Source of the DNA: Bacteroidales bacterium
GTDB lineage: Bacteria > Bacteroidota > Bacteroidia > Bacteroidales > UBA10428
DNA: 64,000 nt
Assembly (NCBI GenBank): GCA_035299085.1
Contig: DATGXG010000045.1
Coordinates: 124,001 to 188,000 of the forward strand
Direction of reading: 5' to 3'
Part shown: positions 18,490 to 27,016 of the stretch, in pieces
Layout of the letters: every line of letters starts with the position of its first letter
How positions within the stretch are numbered: the first letter of the stretch is position 1
Notes under the pieces: generated by a model
Told to the model about the DNA's origin: nothing
Databases searched by the model: none
Seen by the model: only the letters and a program-made list of their open reading frames with translations
Program-made: the position numbers and the translations under genes

Positions 18490-19663
18490 AAAGAAACATA
18501 TAGTCTTTATTCCGGTCCTACTCTTTGCAATGCTTATTGTAATCAAGCATATGCAACCTGAACAGGTCGACTGGTCAGTAAGCTTCAGCGGATACAAAAA
18601 AATTCCTTACGGGTGCAGCGTGACAAGGCTCTTATTGAAGGACATATTCACGGGATCCTCCATTGATGAAAATAACAGCAGCTTCTTTATTTCACTCAAG
18701 AAATCAGGTGATAACAAAAGAAATCTTGTTGTTGTTACAACAGATTTCTATCCCGATTCACTTGACTTACAGGCTTTGCTTCATTTCGTTTCCAAAGGAA
18801 ACAATGTTTTTATGTCGGCCTTTTCATTTTCTGAGGAATTGTGTGATACACTGGGGATAAAGGATAACGAGACTACTCTTGATACCTCGGTCCTTAAAAA
18901 GTATCCTGAAAAATTGCACCTGGCGTACTATGCTGATGATTCTGCATTTCATTTTTCAAGGCGGATGTCGGAACATTATTTTATGAATATCGACTCGGCT
19001 GATCACGTTATTGTTTTAGGCACTGACCGGTTTGAAAGGCCTGACTATATTATGACTGAATTCGGAAAAGGTAAAATATTCATGCATTGTGAGCCATTGG
19101 CCCTTACCAATTATCATATCCTTTACAGCAATCATCAATATGCTGCCGCTGTGCTGTCGGCAATGCCTGTTTTACCTGTTATTTGGGACCAGTTTTACAA
19201 ACCCGACCGGGTTATTGATGCTTCACCCATGAGGTATATCTTAAGTGAAAAATCTCTTCGCTCAGCCTGGTATCTGATAACCTTTACCATCCTGGTATAT
19301 TTGATATTCGGTGCAAAAAGGAGACAGCATGCCATTGAAATAATAGATCCACCTCAGAACTCATCGCTTGAATTCATCAAATCAATCGGAAAGCTTTATT
19401 ACAAAGGCCAGAATCATATCGATATCGCTAAAAAGAAAGTAATTTATCTCAGGGAATTTCTGAGAAACCGGTATGGATTTAGGTCAATCGATTTTTCAGA
19501 AGAAAACATAAAATCACTTGCTGAAAAGACAGGTGCAGGTATTGATCTGATTGATGAAATGCTGAGGCGTGCTGCATATACTGAAAAAAGTCTCGATCTT
19601 AATGCCGAAGAATTAATTCGAATCAATTTCCTGATAGAGGAATTTTATAAAAAGTGCAAATAA
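18476..19663 (+). CDS. DUF4350 domain-containing membrane-anchored protein
   Basis: A 395-residue protein read from the ATG at 18476 (MFRIKKKH then a membrane helix). The ~230-residue extracytoplasmic region resembles DUF4350, a GATase-like fold: GSSI...RNLVVVTTDFYPDSLDLQALLHFVSKGNNVFMSA and FGKGKIFMHCEPLALTNYHIL. A second helix lies near 265-285 (YLITFTILVYLIFG), followed by a ~110-residue cytoplasmic helical tail. In MoxR clusters it sits between DUF4129 and the ATPase genes, as here. The role is unknown. The end overlaps a possible GTG start of the MoxR gene. Confidence 0.7.
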   Translation: MFRIKKKHIVFIPVLLFAMLIVIKHMQPEQVDWSVSFSGYKKIPYGCSVTRLLLKDIFTGSSIDENNSSFFISLKKSGDNKRNLVVVTTDFYPDSLDLQALLHFVSKGNNVFMSAFSFSEELCDTLGIKDNETTLDTSVLKKYPEKLHLAYYADDSAFHFSRRMSEHYFMNIDSADHVIVLGTDRFERPDYIMTEFGKGKIFMHCEPLALTNYHILYSNHQYAAAVLSAMPVLPVIWDQFYKPDRVIDASPMRYILSEKSLRSAWYLITFTILVYLIFGAKRRQHAIEIIDPPQNSSLEFIKSIGKLYYKGQNHIDIAKKKVIYLREFLRNRYGFRSIDFSEENIKSLAEKTGAGIDLIDEMLRRAAYTEKSLDLNAEELIRINFLIEEFYKKCK

Positions 19664-19671
19664 TAAATCCT

Positions 19672-20646
19672 ATGATTACTGAAGAGAATAATATCCTTGA
19701 TTTTAAACCATTACAGGATGCCGTTAACCAGTTGAAGAATGAAATAGCCGAAATAATAGTAGGCCAGCATGAAATGATCGACATGCTTATTGCGGCTGTT
19801 CTTTCCAACGGACATGTATTACTTGAAGGAGTGCCCGGAATTGCCAAGACACTTACAGCTAAAGTGATGGCAAGGCTGATAAATGCCAGATTTTCAAGAA
19901 TACAATTCACACCAGATCTGATGCCGTCGGATGTTACGGGGACATCGGTATTTAGTGCCAAAACATCATCCTTTGATTTTATCCCGGGGCCAATTTTTGC
20001 CAATATTGTCCTTATAGATGAAATCAACAGGGCCCCGGCAAAAACACAATCCGCCCTGTTTGAAGTAATGGAAGAAAGACAGGTCACCATTGACGGCAAG
20101 ACATACCCGATGGAAAATCCGTTTCTCGTATTTGCCACTCAGAATCCGCTTGAACATGAAGGCACATACCGACTGCCGGAAGCCCAGCTCGACAGATTTC
20201 TTTTTAAAATTAACATAAACTATCCGAACCTGGCACAGGAAATTGAAATCCTTAAAAAGGCAAATGACCGCAAAGACATTAAGGAAACCGAATTAATAAA
20301 ACCAGTCCTCTCAGGTATAGAGCTCACTTCGTATCAGCGTTCTGTCCGTTTCATACATATAGAAGAACAGCTAATCCGGTATATTGCAGAAGTTATCCAG
20401 AAGACACGAAATCATGCTTCAATCTATCTTGGAGGATCACCACGGGCATCTATCAATGTTCTTACAGCATGTAAAGCAATAGCAGCAATGAACGGCCGGA
20501 ATTTTGTTATCCCTGAGGATATTCAGACAGTTCTTTACCCGGTATTAAATCACCGTATTTACCTTACTCCCGAGAAAGAACTGGAAGGACTTACAGAAAA
20601 GCAGGTGATTGAAGATGTGATTGCTTCAGTTGAAATACCACGGTGA
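19672..20646 (+). CDS. MoxR-family AAA+ ATPase
   Basis: A 324-residue cytoplasmic ATPase. Walker A is GVPGIAKT (about residues 53-60) and Walker B is VLIDEINRAPAKTQSALFEVM; FATQNPLEHEGTYRLPEAQLDRF is the MoxR sensor-1/arginine-finger block. MoxR proteins act as chaperones that mature or regulate partner proteins, often via DUF58 or VWA proteins. The ATG at 19672 is preferred; a GTG at 19654 inside the preceding gene would add six residues. Three bases separate its stop from the DUF58 start, so the pair is an operon and probably a functional unit. Confidence 0.92.
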   Translation: MITEENNILDFKPLQDAVNQLKNEIAEIIVGQHEMIDMLIAAVLSNGHVLLEGVPGIAKTLTAKVMARLINARFSRIQFTPDLMPSDVTGTSVFSAKTSSFDFIPGPIFANIVLIDEINRAPAKTQSALFEVMEERQVTIDGKTYPMENPFLVFATQNPLEHEGTYRLPEAQLDRFLFKININYPNLAQEIEILKKANDRKDIKETELIKPVLSGIELTSYQRSVRFIHIEEQLIRYIAEVIQKTRNHASIYLGGSPRASINVLTACKAIAAMNGRNFVIPEDIQTVLYPVLNHRIYLTPEKELEGLTEKQVIEDVIASVEIPR

Positions 20647-20649
20647 AAG

Positions 20650-22002
20650 GTGAATAAGGTGTTTTCCATAATCAGCAATCTGTATATTGCACGTCGTTTT
20701 TACTATTCGGCTGTATTTCTCATTTTATTGTTTATTACCGGTTATCTGTATGACCCGCTTTTTTTAATGGCAAAGATCCTGCTTCTTGTTTTAACAGTAT
20801 TTGTTTTCTTTGATTTATACCTTCTGTTTTTTACCCGCAGGGAGATTCTCCTGTTAAAAAGAGAATTACCGGATAAATTTTCAAACGGCGATATGAACCG
20901 GGTTAATATATATTTTAAAAATGTCCACGCATTTCCTGTTGATTTAATGTTGATTGATGAGATCCCTGTGCAGTTCCAGGTCAGAAATTTCTCGATAAGA
21001 CATAGATTGGGCTCTCAACAGGAAAAACAGCTCGAATATACCTTGAGACCTACACTCAGGGGCGTACATACATTCGGCAGGACCCTGGCTTATGTGAAAA
21101 GTCCTTTGGCCTTGCTTGAGCGAAGGTGCGTTTTTAACAAAGAGGCCATCAATGTGCCCGTATATCCTTCTTTTCTGAATATAAGAAGATATGAGTTAAT
21201 GGCTATTTCAAACACGTTAACGGATGCCGGAATTAAAAAAATCCGGCGAACGGGCCACCATACCGAATTTGAGCAAATACGGGATTATGTTGCAGGTGAT
21301 GATGCAAGAACTGTTAATTGGAAAGCCACTGCGAAAAGGGGGAAATTGATGATAAACCAATACCGTGACGAACGTTCGCAGCAGGTGTACAATATAATAG
21401 ATATGGGCCGCTTGATGAAGATGCCCTTTAATAACCTGTCATTGTTGGATTATTCGATAAATTCTTCGTTGATTATAGCAAATACAGCACTGTTTAAGCA
21501 CGACAAACCAGGACTTATCACATTTAATACTGCGGTAAACAGCTTTATAGCAGCCGAAAGGAAAAGTAATACGCTTTTAACCATGCTTGAGGCACTGTAC
21601 GACCAGCAAACCCGTTTCGCTGAATCGAATTATGAATTACTTTTTGCCTCGGTAAAAAAATTAATACCCCACAGAAGCCTGCTGATCATGTATACCAATT
21701 TTGAATCAATGGCTTCGCTTAAACGCCAGCTTCCCTATTTCCAGCGTATATCAAGAAGCCATCTTTTGCTTGTCGTTGTTTTTCTGAACACTGAAATTGA
21801 AGAATACAGAAAAAAGGAATCAGCCATGAATCTTGAAGCTATATATGATCAAACCATAGCTGAAAAATTCATTTATGATAAAGCTTTAATTACACGTGAA
21901 TTGACAAAGCACGGTATTCTCTCTGTTCTGACACGGCCTGCTGATCTCACTGTTAATCTTGTTAATAAATATCTTGAGCTTAAAGACAGAGGATTGATTT
22001 AG
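20650..22002 (+). CDS. DUF58 domain-containing protein (MoxR partner)
   Basis: A 450-residue protein starting with GTG 3 bp after the MoxR stop. Two membrane helices (about 17-35 and 38-60) are followed by a beta-rich domain and the DUF58 signature near residues 200-245: TEFEQIRDYVAGDDARTVNWKATAKRGKLM. The VWA-like end (LSLLDYSINSSLIIANTAL, LITFNTAVNSF) lacks an obvious complete MIDAS motif. DUF58 proteins are usual MoxR partners in envelope-stress or protein-maturation roles. Its stop overlaps the convergent DUF2752 stop by four bases. Confidence 0.88.
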   Translation: MNKVFSIISNLYIARRFYYSAVFLILLFITGYLYDPLFLMAKILLLVLTVFVFFDLYLLFFTRREILLLKRELPDKFSNGDMNRVNIYFKNVHAFPVDLMLIDEIPVQFQVRNFSIRHRLGSQQEKQLEYTLRPTLRGVHTFGRTLAYVKSPLALLERRCVFNKEAINVPVYPSFLNIRRYELMAISNTLTDAGIKKIRRTGHHTEFEQIRDYVAGDDARTVNWKATAKRGKLMINQYRDERSQQVYNIIDMGRLMKMPFNNLSLLDYSINSSLIIANTALFKHDKPGLITFNTAVNSFIAAERKSNTLLTMLEALYDQQTRFAESNYELLFASVKKLIPHRSLLIMYTNFESMASLKRQLPYFQRISRSHLLLVVVFLNTEIEEYRKKESAMNLEAIYDQTIAEKFIYDKALITRELTKHGILSVLTRPADLTVNLVNKYLELKDRGLI

Positions 22003-22352
22003 GCAAAGATTATCCTTATAAAAAAGAGTACAAGCAAACCCAAACTGAAGGCGATCCGGATACTATTGCGGATCGACTTACCTGCATCGAATCTGAGATC
22101 AAAAATGATTTCAGAAAGTAAAAGCAAAGGCAAAAATACTACCAGGGGATTATAATGAATCGCCGATTCAGCATGAAACCGTAATGCAAGGAATGTGGCC
22201 CTTGTCATTCCGCAAAGCGGGCATTGGTACCCGGAGACATTTTTAAAGATACATAGTGATTTGCCGCCAAATACCCATGATTCAGGTAAAACGAGGAACA
22301 AGACAATTCCTGCGGTAATAAAATAATATTTCACCGGGATCTTCACATTCAT
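21999..22352 (-). CDS. DUF2752 small membrane protein
   Basis: A 117-residue protein with three predicted membrane helices. YQCPLCGMTRATFLALRF is the DUF2752 signature (CPxCGxTR), with two conserved cysteines. Family members often sit near membrane or secretion genes; the function is unknown. The stop codon overlaps the DUF58 stop on the other strand by four bases (TTAG). About 97 bp separate its start from the divergent histidine kinase gene. Confidence 0.85.
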   Translation of the reverse strand: MNVKIPVKYYFITAGIVLFLVLPESWVFGGKSLCIFKNVSGYQCPLCGMTRATFLALRFHAESAIHYNPLVVFLPLLLLSEIIFDLRFDAGKSIRNSIRIAFSLGLLVLFFIRIIFA

Positions 22353-22448
22353 ACGGCAATATAACTATTATATTGAATTGAATATTCTTATATCGTTCCT
22401 TTTTAGTAAATTAGTATATTGATTCTCAATGGCCTCTGTTATTTACCC

Positions 22449-24572
22449 ATGAAACAAACCTGCATAACAGTCGTGGGCCTTCTTATCATTCTTACCGGAT
22501 GTCATCGATTCGGACCGTCGGATACTATATCAGTGCCTGGAGATACCGCGGGTATTAATTCAACAATTCGTTATGCAACGACAATTCTGCAAAAAAAACC
22601 CGATTCAGCCCTGTGTATTTTAAACCAGACTTTGCAGAAATCAATACGCGCTGAATATATCAATGGAATTGGTGACTCCTATGAGTTTATGGGTGTTGCC
22701 TTTTTTTATAAATTCAATTATGACACGGCTATTTATTTACAGAACAAAGCGTATGACTATTACAGGGAAAGCGGGAATAAAAATCGCATGGCACTTGTTC
22801 TTTTTAGCCTGAGTTACGATTACAGTGTTTTACAGGATCTCGAAAAATCGCTTGTCTTTGCTGAAAAATCAAAAGAATTATATGCTGAAATCAAAAATTA
22901 CCCGAAAGTCTATGATTGTCTTGAAGCCCTTGCCTACCTGCATAACCAGCTTCATCACTCAAAGGCAGTTGATTCATTGATGCAGGAAATGGTTATCACT
23001 GCTGAGAAAATAGGCGACAAGAAGAAAATGGCCAACAGTTATTATAACCTTGGTAATCATTACATCGACCAGGCCTATTTAAATCTTGCCATAGAAGCCT
23101 TTTATAAAGCCCTTAAATTATCTGAACAGTCAGGCGATTCAGTTGAAATTGCCAATGCAACAGGGAGTGTGGGATTGGCCCATTTATACCTCCAGGAATA
23201 TGATAAAGCTATTGAATATTATCTTAGGCAGGAAAAAATTCTGAGCCATCAGAATAACCAGTATGAGCTCAGTATTACCTACACTAACCTTGGTGAAGCC
23301 TATAATGCGTTGAATAATTACAGTATTGGATTGAATTATCATCTGAAAGCATTATCAGTCAGGGAACAAATGAATTTTAAACCAGCCCTGAGTAATTCTC
23401 TTCATAATGTTGCCAATACGTATTATCTTCTGAATGACAGTATAGATAAGGCTTTCACATGCACTGAACGATCCATGAGAATTGACAGGGAAATAAACAA
23501 TGAAAAAGGATTGGCAAAAACATTTCTTCTCCTTGGTAAGCTTCAATTATTGAAAAATAATTACTCGCCGGGTATTGAAAATCTTGAAAGAAGTTACTCA
23601 ATAGCACAGAAATATGAAGAACCGGTAATATTACAGGAAGCGTCCGGAGCATTAAGCAAAGCTTATTCGAAAACCGGTAATTATAAAAGAGCATTTGATT
23701 ACCTGGTTATTAACAGACGGATCAACGACAGTATCGTCAGCGGCAAAAATATAAAACGTATAACACAGCTCGAATTGCAGCATGTATATGATAAGAAATC
23801 AAATATTCTCGAATTAAATCATTTAAGCGAAAAACTCGAATTTGAGACACGGCTGAAAAGAAAAAGGACGGAACTTGGCTTTTCACTGATCCTGGGATTT
23901 ATCATTATCATTTCGGCATTTTTCGTGTACAAAAGTTATCTCCGGTCAAGAAAGGCGGATAAGGTAAAGGAATCCTTATTAAAGGAAATTCACCATCGTG
24001 TGAAAAATAATTTAATGGTTATCAGCAGTCTCCTCAATCTCCAATCGGGTCATATAACAGATGATCAAACCCGGTCAGCAGTAAAAGAAAGCCAGAGCCG
24101 TGTCAAATCAATGGCATTGATACATCAGTTATTATACCAGACTGAAGAATTTACACGTATTGATTTCCCAAAATATCTTGAACAGCTCCTGGCTTCACTT
24201 CAGGGTGCCTATATCCGGCCAGGATCAAAAATTCAATACAGGGTTTATGCCGAAGATATCCATATTGATATTGATACTGCGATTCCTCTCGGCTTAATTA
24301 CCAATGAGCTTGCAACCAACGCCTATAAATATGCTTTCGAAGATCGTGATTCAGGAGAAATTGATGTAGTCTTCAAAAAAGTCAGCGTCACAAAATGTAT
24401 GCTAAGCGTAACAGACAATGGGAAAGGTCTTCCGCCAGGTTTTGATCCCGAAAACACAGACACCCTGGGTTTAAAACTGGTGCGAATCCTGTCAAGACAG
24501 ATTAAAGCATCTTTTGAATTCAGAAATCATAATGGCTCTTCATTTTCTATATTTTTTGATGAAAATTGTTAA
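22449..24572 (+). CDS. Lipoprotein-type TPR sensor histidine kinase (HisKA_2 family)
   Basis: A 707-residue kinase read from the ATG at 22449, which gives a signal peptide with lipobox-like LTGC (Cys18). Residues 40-430 hold at least eight TPR helix pairs (for example NSYYNLGNHYIDQAYLNLAI, ITYTNLGEAYNALNNYSIGL). A membrane helix lies near 480-497. The cytoplasmic end holds a HisKA_2 dimerisation domain with the phospho-acceptor in LLKEIHHRVKNNLMVISSLL, then a HATPase (NELATNAYKYAF, DNGKGLP, LGLKLVRIL). It probably senses protein interactions through the TPRs. The LytTR regulator directly downstream is the likely partner. Confidence 0.9.
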   Translation: MKQTCITVVGLLIILTGCHRFGPSDTISVPGDTAGINSTIRYATTILQKKPDSALCILNQTLQKSIRAEYINGIGDSYEFMGVAFFYKFNYDTAIYLQNKAYDYYRESGNKNRMALVLFSLSYDYSVLQDLEKSLVFAEKSKELYAEIKNYPKVYDCLEALAYLHNQLHHSKAVDSLMQEMVITAEKIGDKKKMANSYYNLGNHYIDQAYLNLAIEAFYKALKLSEQSGDSVEIANATGSVGLAHLYLQEYDKAIEYYLRQEKILSHQNNQYELSITYTNLGEAYNALNNYSIGLNYHLKALSVREQMNFKPALSNSLHNVANTYYLLNDSIDKAFTCTERSMRIDREINNEKGLAKTFLLLGKLQLLKNNYSPGIENLERSYSIAQKYEEPVILQEASGALSKAYSKTGNYKRAFDYLVINRRINDSIVSGKNIKRITQLELQHVYDKKSNILELNHLSEKLEFETRLKRKRTELGFSLILGFIIIISAFFVYKSYLRSRKADKVKESLLKEIHHRVKNNLMVISSLLNLQSGHITDDQTRSAVKESQSRVKSMALIHQLLYQTEEFTRIDFPKYLEQLLASLQGAYIRPGSKIQYRVYAEDIHIDIDTAIPLGLITNELATNAYKYAFEDRDSGEIDVVFKKVSVTKCMLSVTDNGKGLPPGFDPENTDTLGLKLVRILSRQIKASFEFRNHNGSSFSIFFDENC

Positions 24573-24614
24573 GAATCTCTTTTTCAATTATTTTTATATA
24601 AAAATATAAGCCTT

Positions 24615-25352
24615 ATGAGTGCTGTAAAAATTTTCATTGCGGAAGACGAACTCATAATTGCTGAGGATATTCGGGGAATGTTAAATGATATGGGCCATAC
24701 AGTCACTGGTATAGCTGTTGATATAAAGGAGGCAGAAGAAATCCTTTCACATGAAATGCCGGATATTGCCCTTATCGATATTCATTTGAAAGGTGTTGAT
24801 GACGGAATAGATCTGGCATCAATCATCAGGAAAAAAATGGATATACCGGTCATTTTTATTACTTCCTATTCTGACGCAAAAACAGTGGAAAGGGCAAAAC
24901 ATGTTATGCCGGATGGTTATATCGTTAAGCCTTTTGAAAAGGCAGATCTTTTTACGGCTATTGAAATTGCTCTTTTCAATTATGAGAAGAGACATACAGC
25001 TGAAATAGCACATGACGATTCAATAAGTGTGGTGATCCGAGACAGTATATTTATCAGGAAAGATTATATGCTGATCAAAATAAAATTTGATGACCTGATA
25101 TGGATAAAATCAGAACTCAATTACCTTGAATTGCACTGTAAAGAAGCCCGTCATCTGATCCGTTCCACCATAAAGGAATTCAAGGAGAAACTTCCACCGG
25201 AACTGTTTTTACAAATTCATAAATCGTATTGCATTAATACAAAATATATAACAGCAATTGATCACAACCAGGTATGGCTCGGTATTAATAAAATCCCTAT
25301 TGGTCGTGCTTATTTAGACCAGATACGCTCATCACTGAAGCTTGATTTGTAA
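24615..25352 (+). CDS. LytTR-family response regulator
   Basis: A 245-residue protein with an N-terminal receiver (residues 4-120; acidic pair E10-D11, phospho-acceptor Asp55 in IALIDIHLKG, Lys in DGYIVKPFEKAD) and a C-terminal LytTR DNA-binding domain (about 140-245, with DLIWIKSELNYLELHC, FLQIHKSYCINTKYI and IGRAYLDQI). It lies 42 bp after the TPR histidine kinase on the same strand and is almost surely its cognate output. LytTR regulators bind imperfect direct repeats; no obvious target is evident, though the lone-tail secreted protein gene follows. Confidence 0.93.
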   Translation: MSAVKIFIAEDELIIAEDIRGMLNDMGHTVTGIAVDIKEAEEILSHEMPDIALIDIHLKGVDDGIDLASIIRKKMDIPVIFITSYSDAKTVERAKHVMPDGYIVKPFEKADLFTAIEIALFNYEKRHTAEIAHDDSISVVIRDSIFIRKDYMLIKIKFDDLIWIKSELNYLELHCKEARHLIRSTIKEFKEKLPPELFLQIHKSYCINTKYITAIDHNQVWLGINKIPIGRAYLDQIRSSLKLDL

Positions 25353-25493
25353 AATTGCAGTTTATCCCTGTATCCTGACTTTTCATATAAAGATTCAGCC
25401 TGTAAACCACAAATTTTTGTTTGTATAGTTGAGAATTCCGAATTTTCAATGTTGATTTATTTTCAAATTTCCCAATGATTTGAAAATAAGCTG

Positions 25494-25501
25494 TATATTT
25501 G
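25494..25501 (+). promoter_or_regulatory. Candidate Bacteroidota -7 promoter element
   Basis: TATATTTG matches the TAnnTTTG -7 consensus 24 bp before the ATG of the small secreted protein gene. No -33 TTTG lies at the usual 19-21-bp spacing (the nearest is 11 bp away), so the promoter is only partly supported. Confidence 0.4.
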
Positions 25502-25525
25502 TAACCCCAACATCCAACCTGTTAT

Positions 25526-25945
25526 ATGAAAAAAGGACTAATCGGCTTATTGCTGCTGAATATTCTGACTACGAGCTTCAGTCAGGTAAGTATTAATATA
25601 TCATATCTTGCTGATACGGTGGTTACCAATTCCGAAACCATTGATGATGCATTGCTTAACGAGAATTCATTCAGGGATAGTGAATTACTTGTATTCCCTT
25701 TGAAAACAAGTTCGGTTGTGAATGTCGTACGAATGGCCGATTTTAAAAAAGTATATACTGGTACCATTTCAGATATGGATGGAAAAGTACTTAAAACTGT
25801 AAAACTGGACGCCATTAATAACCAGATAAACCTCAAGAATTTCGGTTTCGGACTTTATGTTCTGAAAATCGATTCCGATGATAAACCTGTTGCCGAAGTT
25901 AATGACATCAACCAATCACGGGCAGTTGAAAATAAGGATCAATAA
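25526..25945 (+). CDS. Small secreted protein resembling a lone T9SS type A sorting domain
   Basis: A 139-residue protein with a signal peptide (residues 1-19, ending SFSQ). After a ~35-residue polar stretch, residues ~52-125 read like the Por secretion tail: a VFPLK start in place of VYPNP, TGTISDMDGKVLKTVKL, and NLKNFGFGLYVLKI, which matches the usual sortase-recognised fold. No other domain precedes it. It could be a degenerate T9SS substrate remnant or a small periplasmic protein that shares the fold. The 3' end overlaps the convergent GNAT gene by seven bases. Confidence 0.55.
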   Translation: MKKGLIGLLLLNILTTSFSQVSINISYLADTVVTNSETIDDALLNENSFRDSELLVFPLKTSSVVNVVRMADFKKVYTGTISDMDGKVLKTVKLDAINNQINLKNFGFGLYVLKIDSDDKPVAEVNDINQSRAVENKDQ

Positions 25946-27015
25946 AAGGCACAGTCTCCGTCCCCGTCGTTGAATTTCAATTCGGCAACATCTTTTAATC
26001 TTTTTGAGAAAATATAGGGTTTCTGAATTTTCTTTTTTAAAAGAAAAGAGAACCTTCTTTCTGTAAAGGCTTTCACCAGGTCCGGATGAAATACTGTAAT
26101 TCTACCCAGCTTTTCTTTTACCATCAGGTTAAAAAGTATGTCAGCCAATTCATTGTATCCCGATATTGAAAAAACATAGGGAACAGTCAGATGCTGGTTT
26201 CTTATACAAATTAATGCAAATGCAGAAACCTCCTCATTCTTTGATATCTTAATTAACCGGTACCTGAACTTCATACTTACTGAAGAAAAGTAATAACGGC
26301 GACTTTCCTCGTTGGGTTTACTTTCTTTAACCCAGGGATGGTTGATGATCCATTGAAGTTCCGCAGCACCTCGACGCGTCAGCGAATGTATGTTTTGTTC
26401 ACATATAAATTGTTCGTCTTTCTCATCCAACTGTTCCGGCGTGGAATATCCTGTAACCATTCTACCAATCCTGTAAAACCGAATATCCGTTACGGCATTT
26501 ATAATATGATCAGTGAACCTGAGAAAAAAGGCTATCTTGCTGAACCATTGATTTTTGGGCGGTAATATTTCAGCCAGGTTTGAACGGAGATACCCCCTGA
26601 TGCCTGTCATGGTTAAAGGCGGAAGAAACATCCCCGATCTGAGATATAGCGCAGCCAGGTTTGGAACAAAATTCGTTATCAGGATCCTGTAATCCCATGC
26701 TTCCATTATTTTAAGAAGCAGGGTGGCTGCTACCGGTTCATTTCTTGAATTTTCATCGACCCAGAAACAGGATAGCCAACCGCACTTATAACCAGAATTG
26801 TTATAAAATATCCTGTCCGGCAGCACGCCAAGGTAACCGATCAGTCTATGTTCCCTGTAAACCGCTGTAAGCAATACATCTTCATCATCACACCGGGGAT
26901 TCACGATTTGCGAAAGAGCGCGATGAGTGGTGATCGGTATATTGTCAAGATGCCTGAATTCATCGGACTCAATAAAAATCCTTAGCTGTTGCCGGTTATA
27001 TGTTTTCACATCCAT
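25939..27015 (-). CDS. GNAT-fold acyltransferase-like protein
   Basis: A 358-residue cytoplasmic protein. The first ~150 residues look like a GNAT fold: LTAVYREHRLIGYLGVLP, CGWLSCFWVDENSRNEPVAATLLLKIM (the acetyl-CoA loop region, without a perfect Q/RxxGxG/A) and ILITNFVPNLAALYLRSGMF. The remainder is a second alpha/beta half with RYRLIKISKNEEVSAFALI. It lies one base downstream of a polysaccharide deacetylase gene, so the pair may modify a surface glycan. The substrate is unknown. Confidence 0.6.
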   Translation of the reverse strand: MDVKTYNRQQLRIFIESDEFRHLDNIPITTHRALSQIVNPRCDDEDVLLTAVYREHRLIGYLGVLPDRIFYNNSGYKCGWLSCFWVDENSRNEPVAATLLLKIMEAWDYRILITNFVPNLAALYLRSGMFLPPLTMTGIRGYLRSNLAEILPPKNQWFSKIAFFLRFTDHIINAVTDIRFYRIGRMVTGYSTPEQLDEKDEQFICEQNIHSLTRRGAAELQWIINHPWVKESKPNEESRRYYFSSVSMKFRYRLIKISKNEEVSAFALICIRNQHLTVPYVFSISGYNELADILFNLMVKEKLGRITVFHPDLVKAFTERRFSFLLKKKIQKPYIFSKRLKDVAELKFNDGDGDCAFY

Positions 27016-27016
27016 A

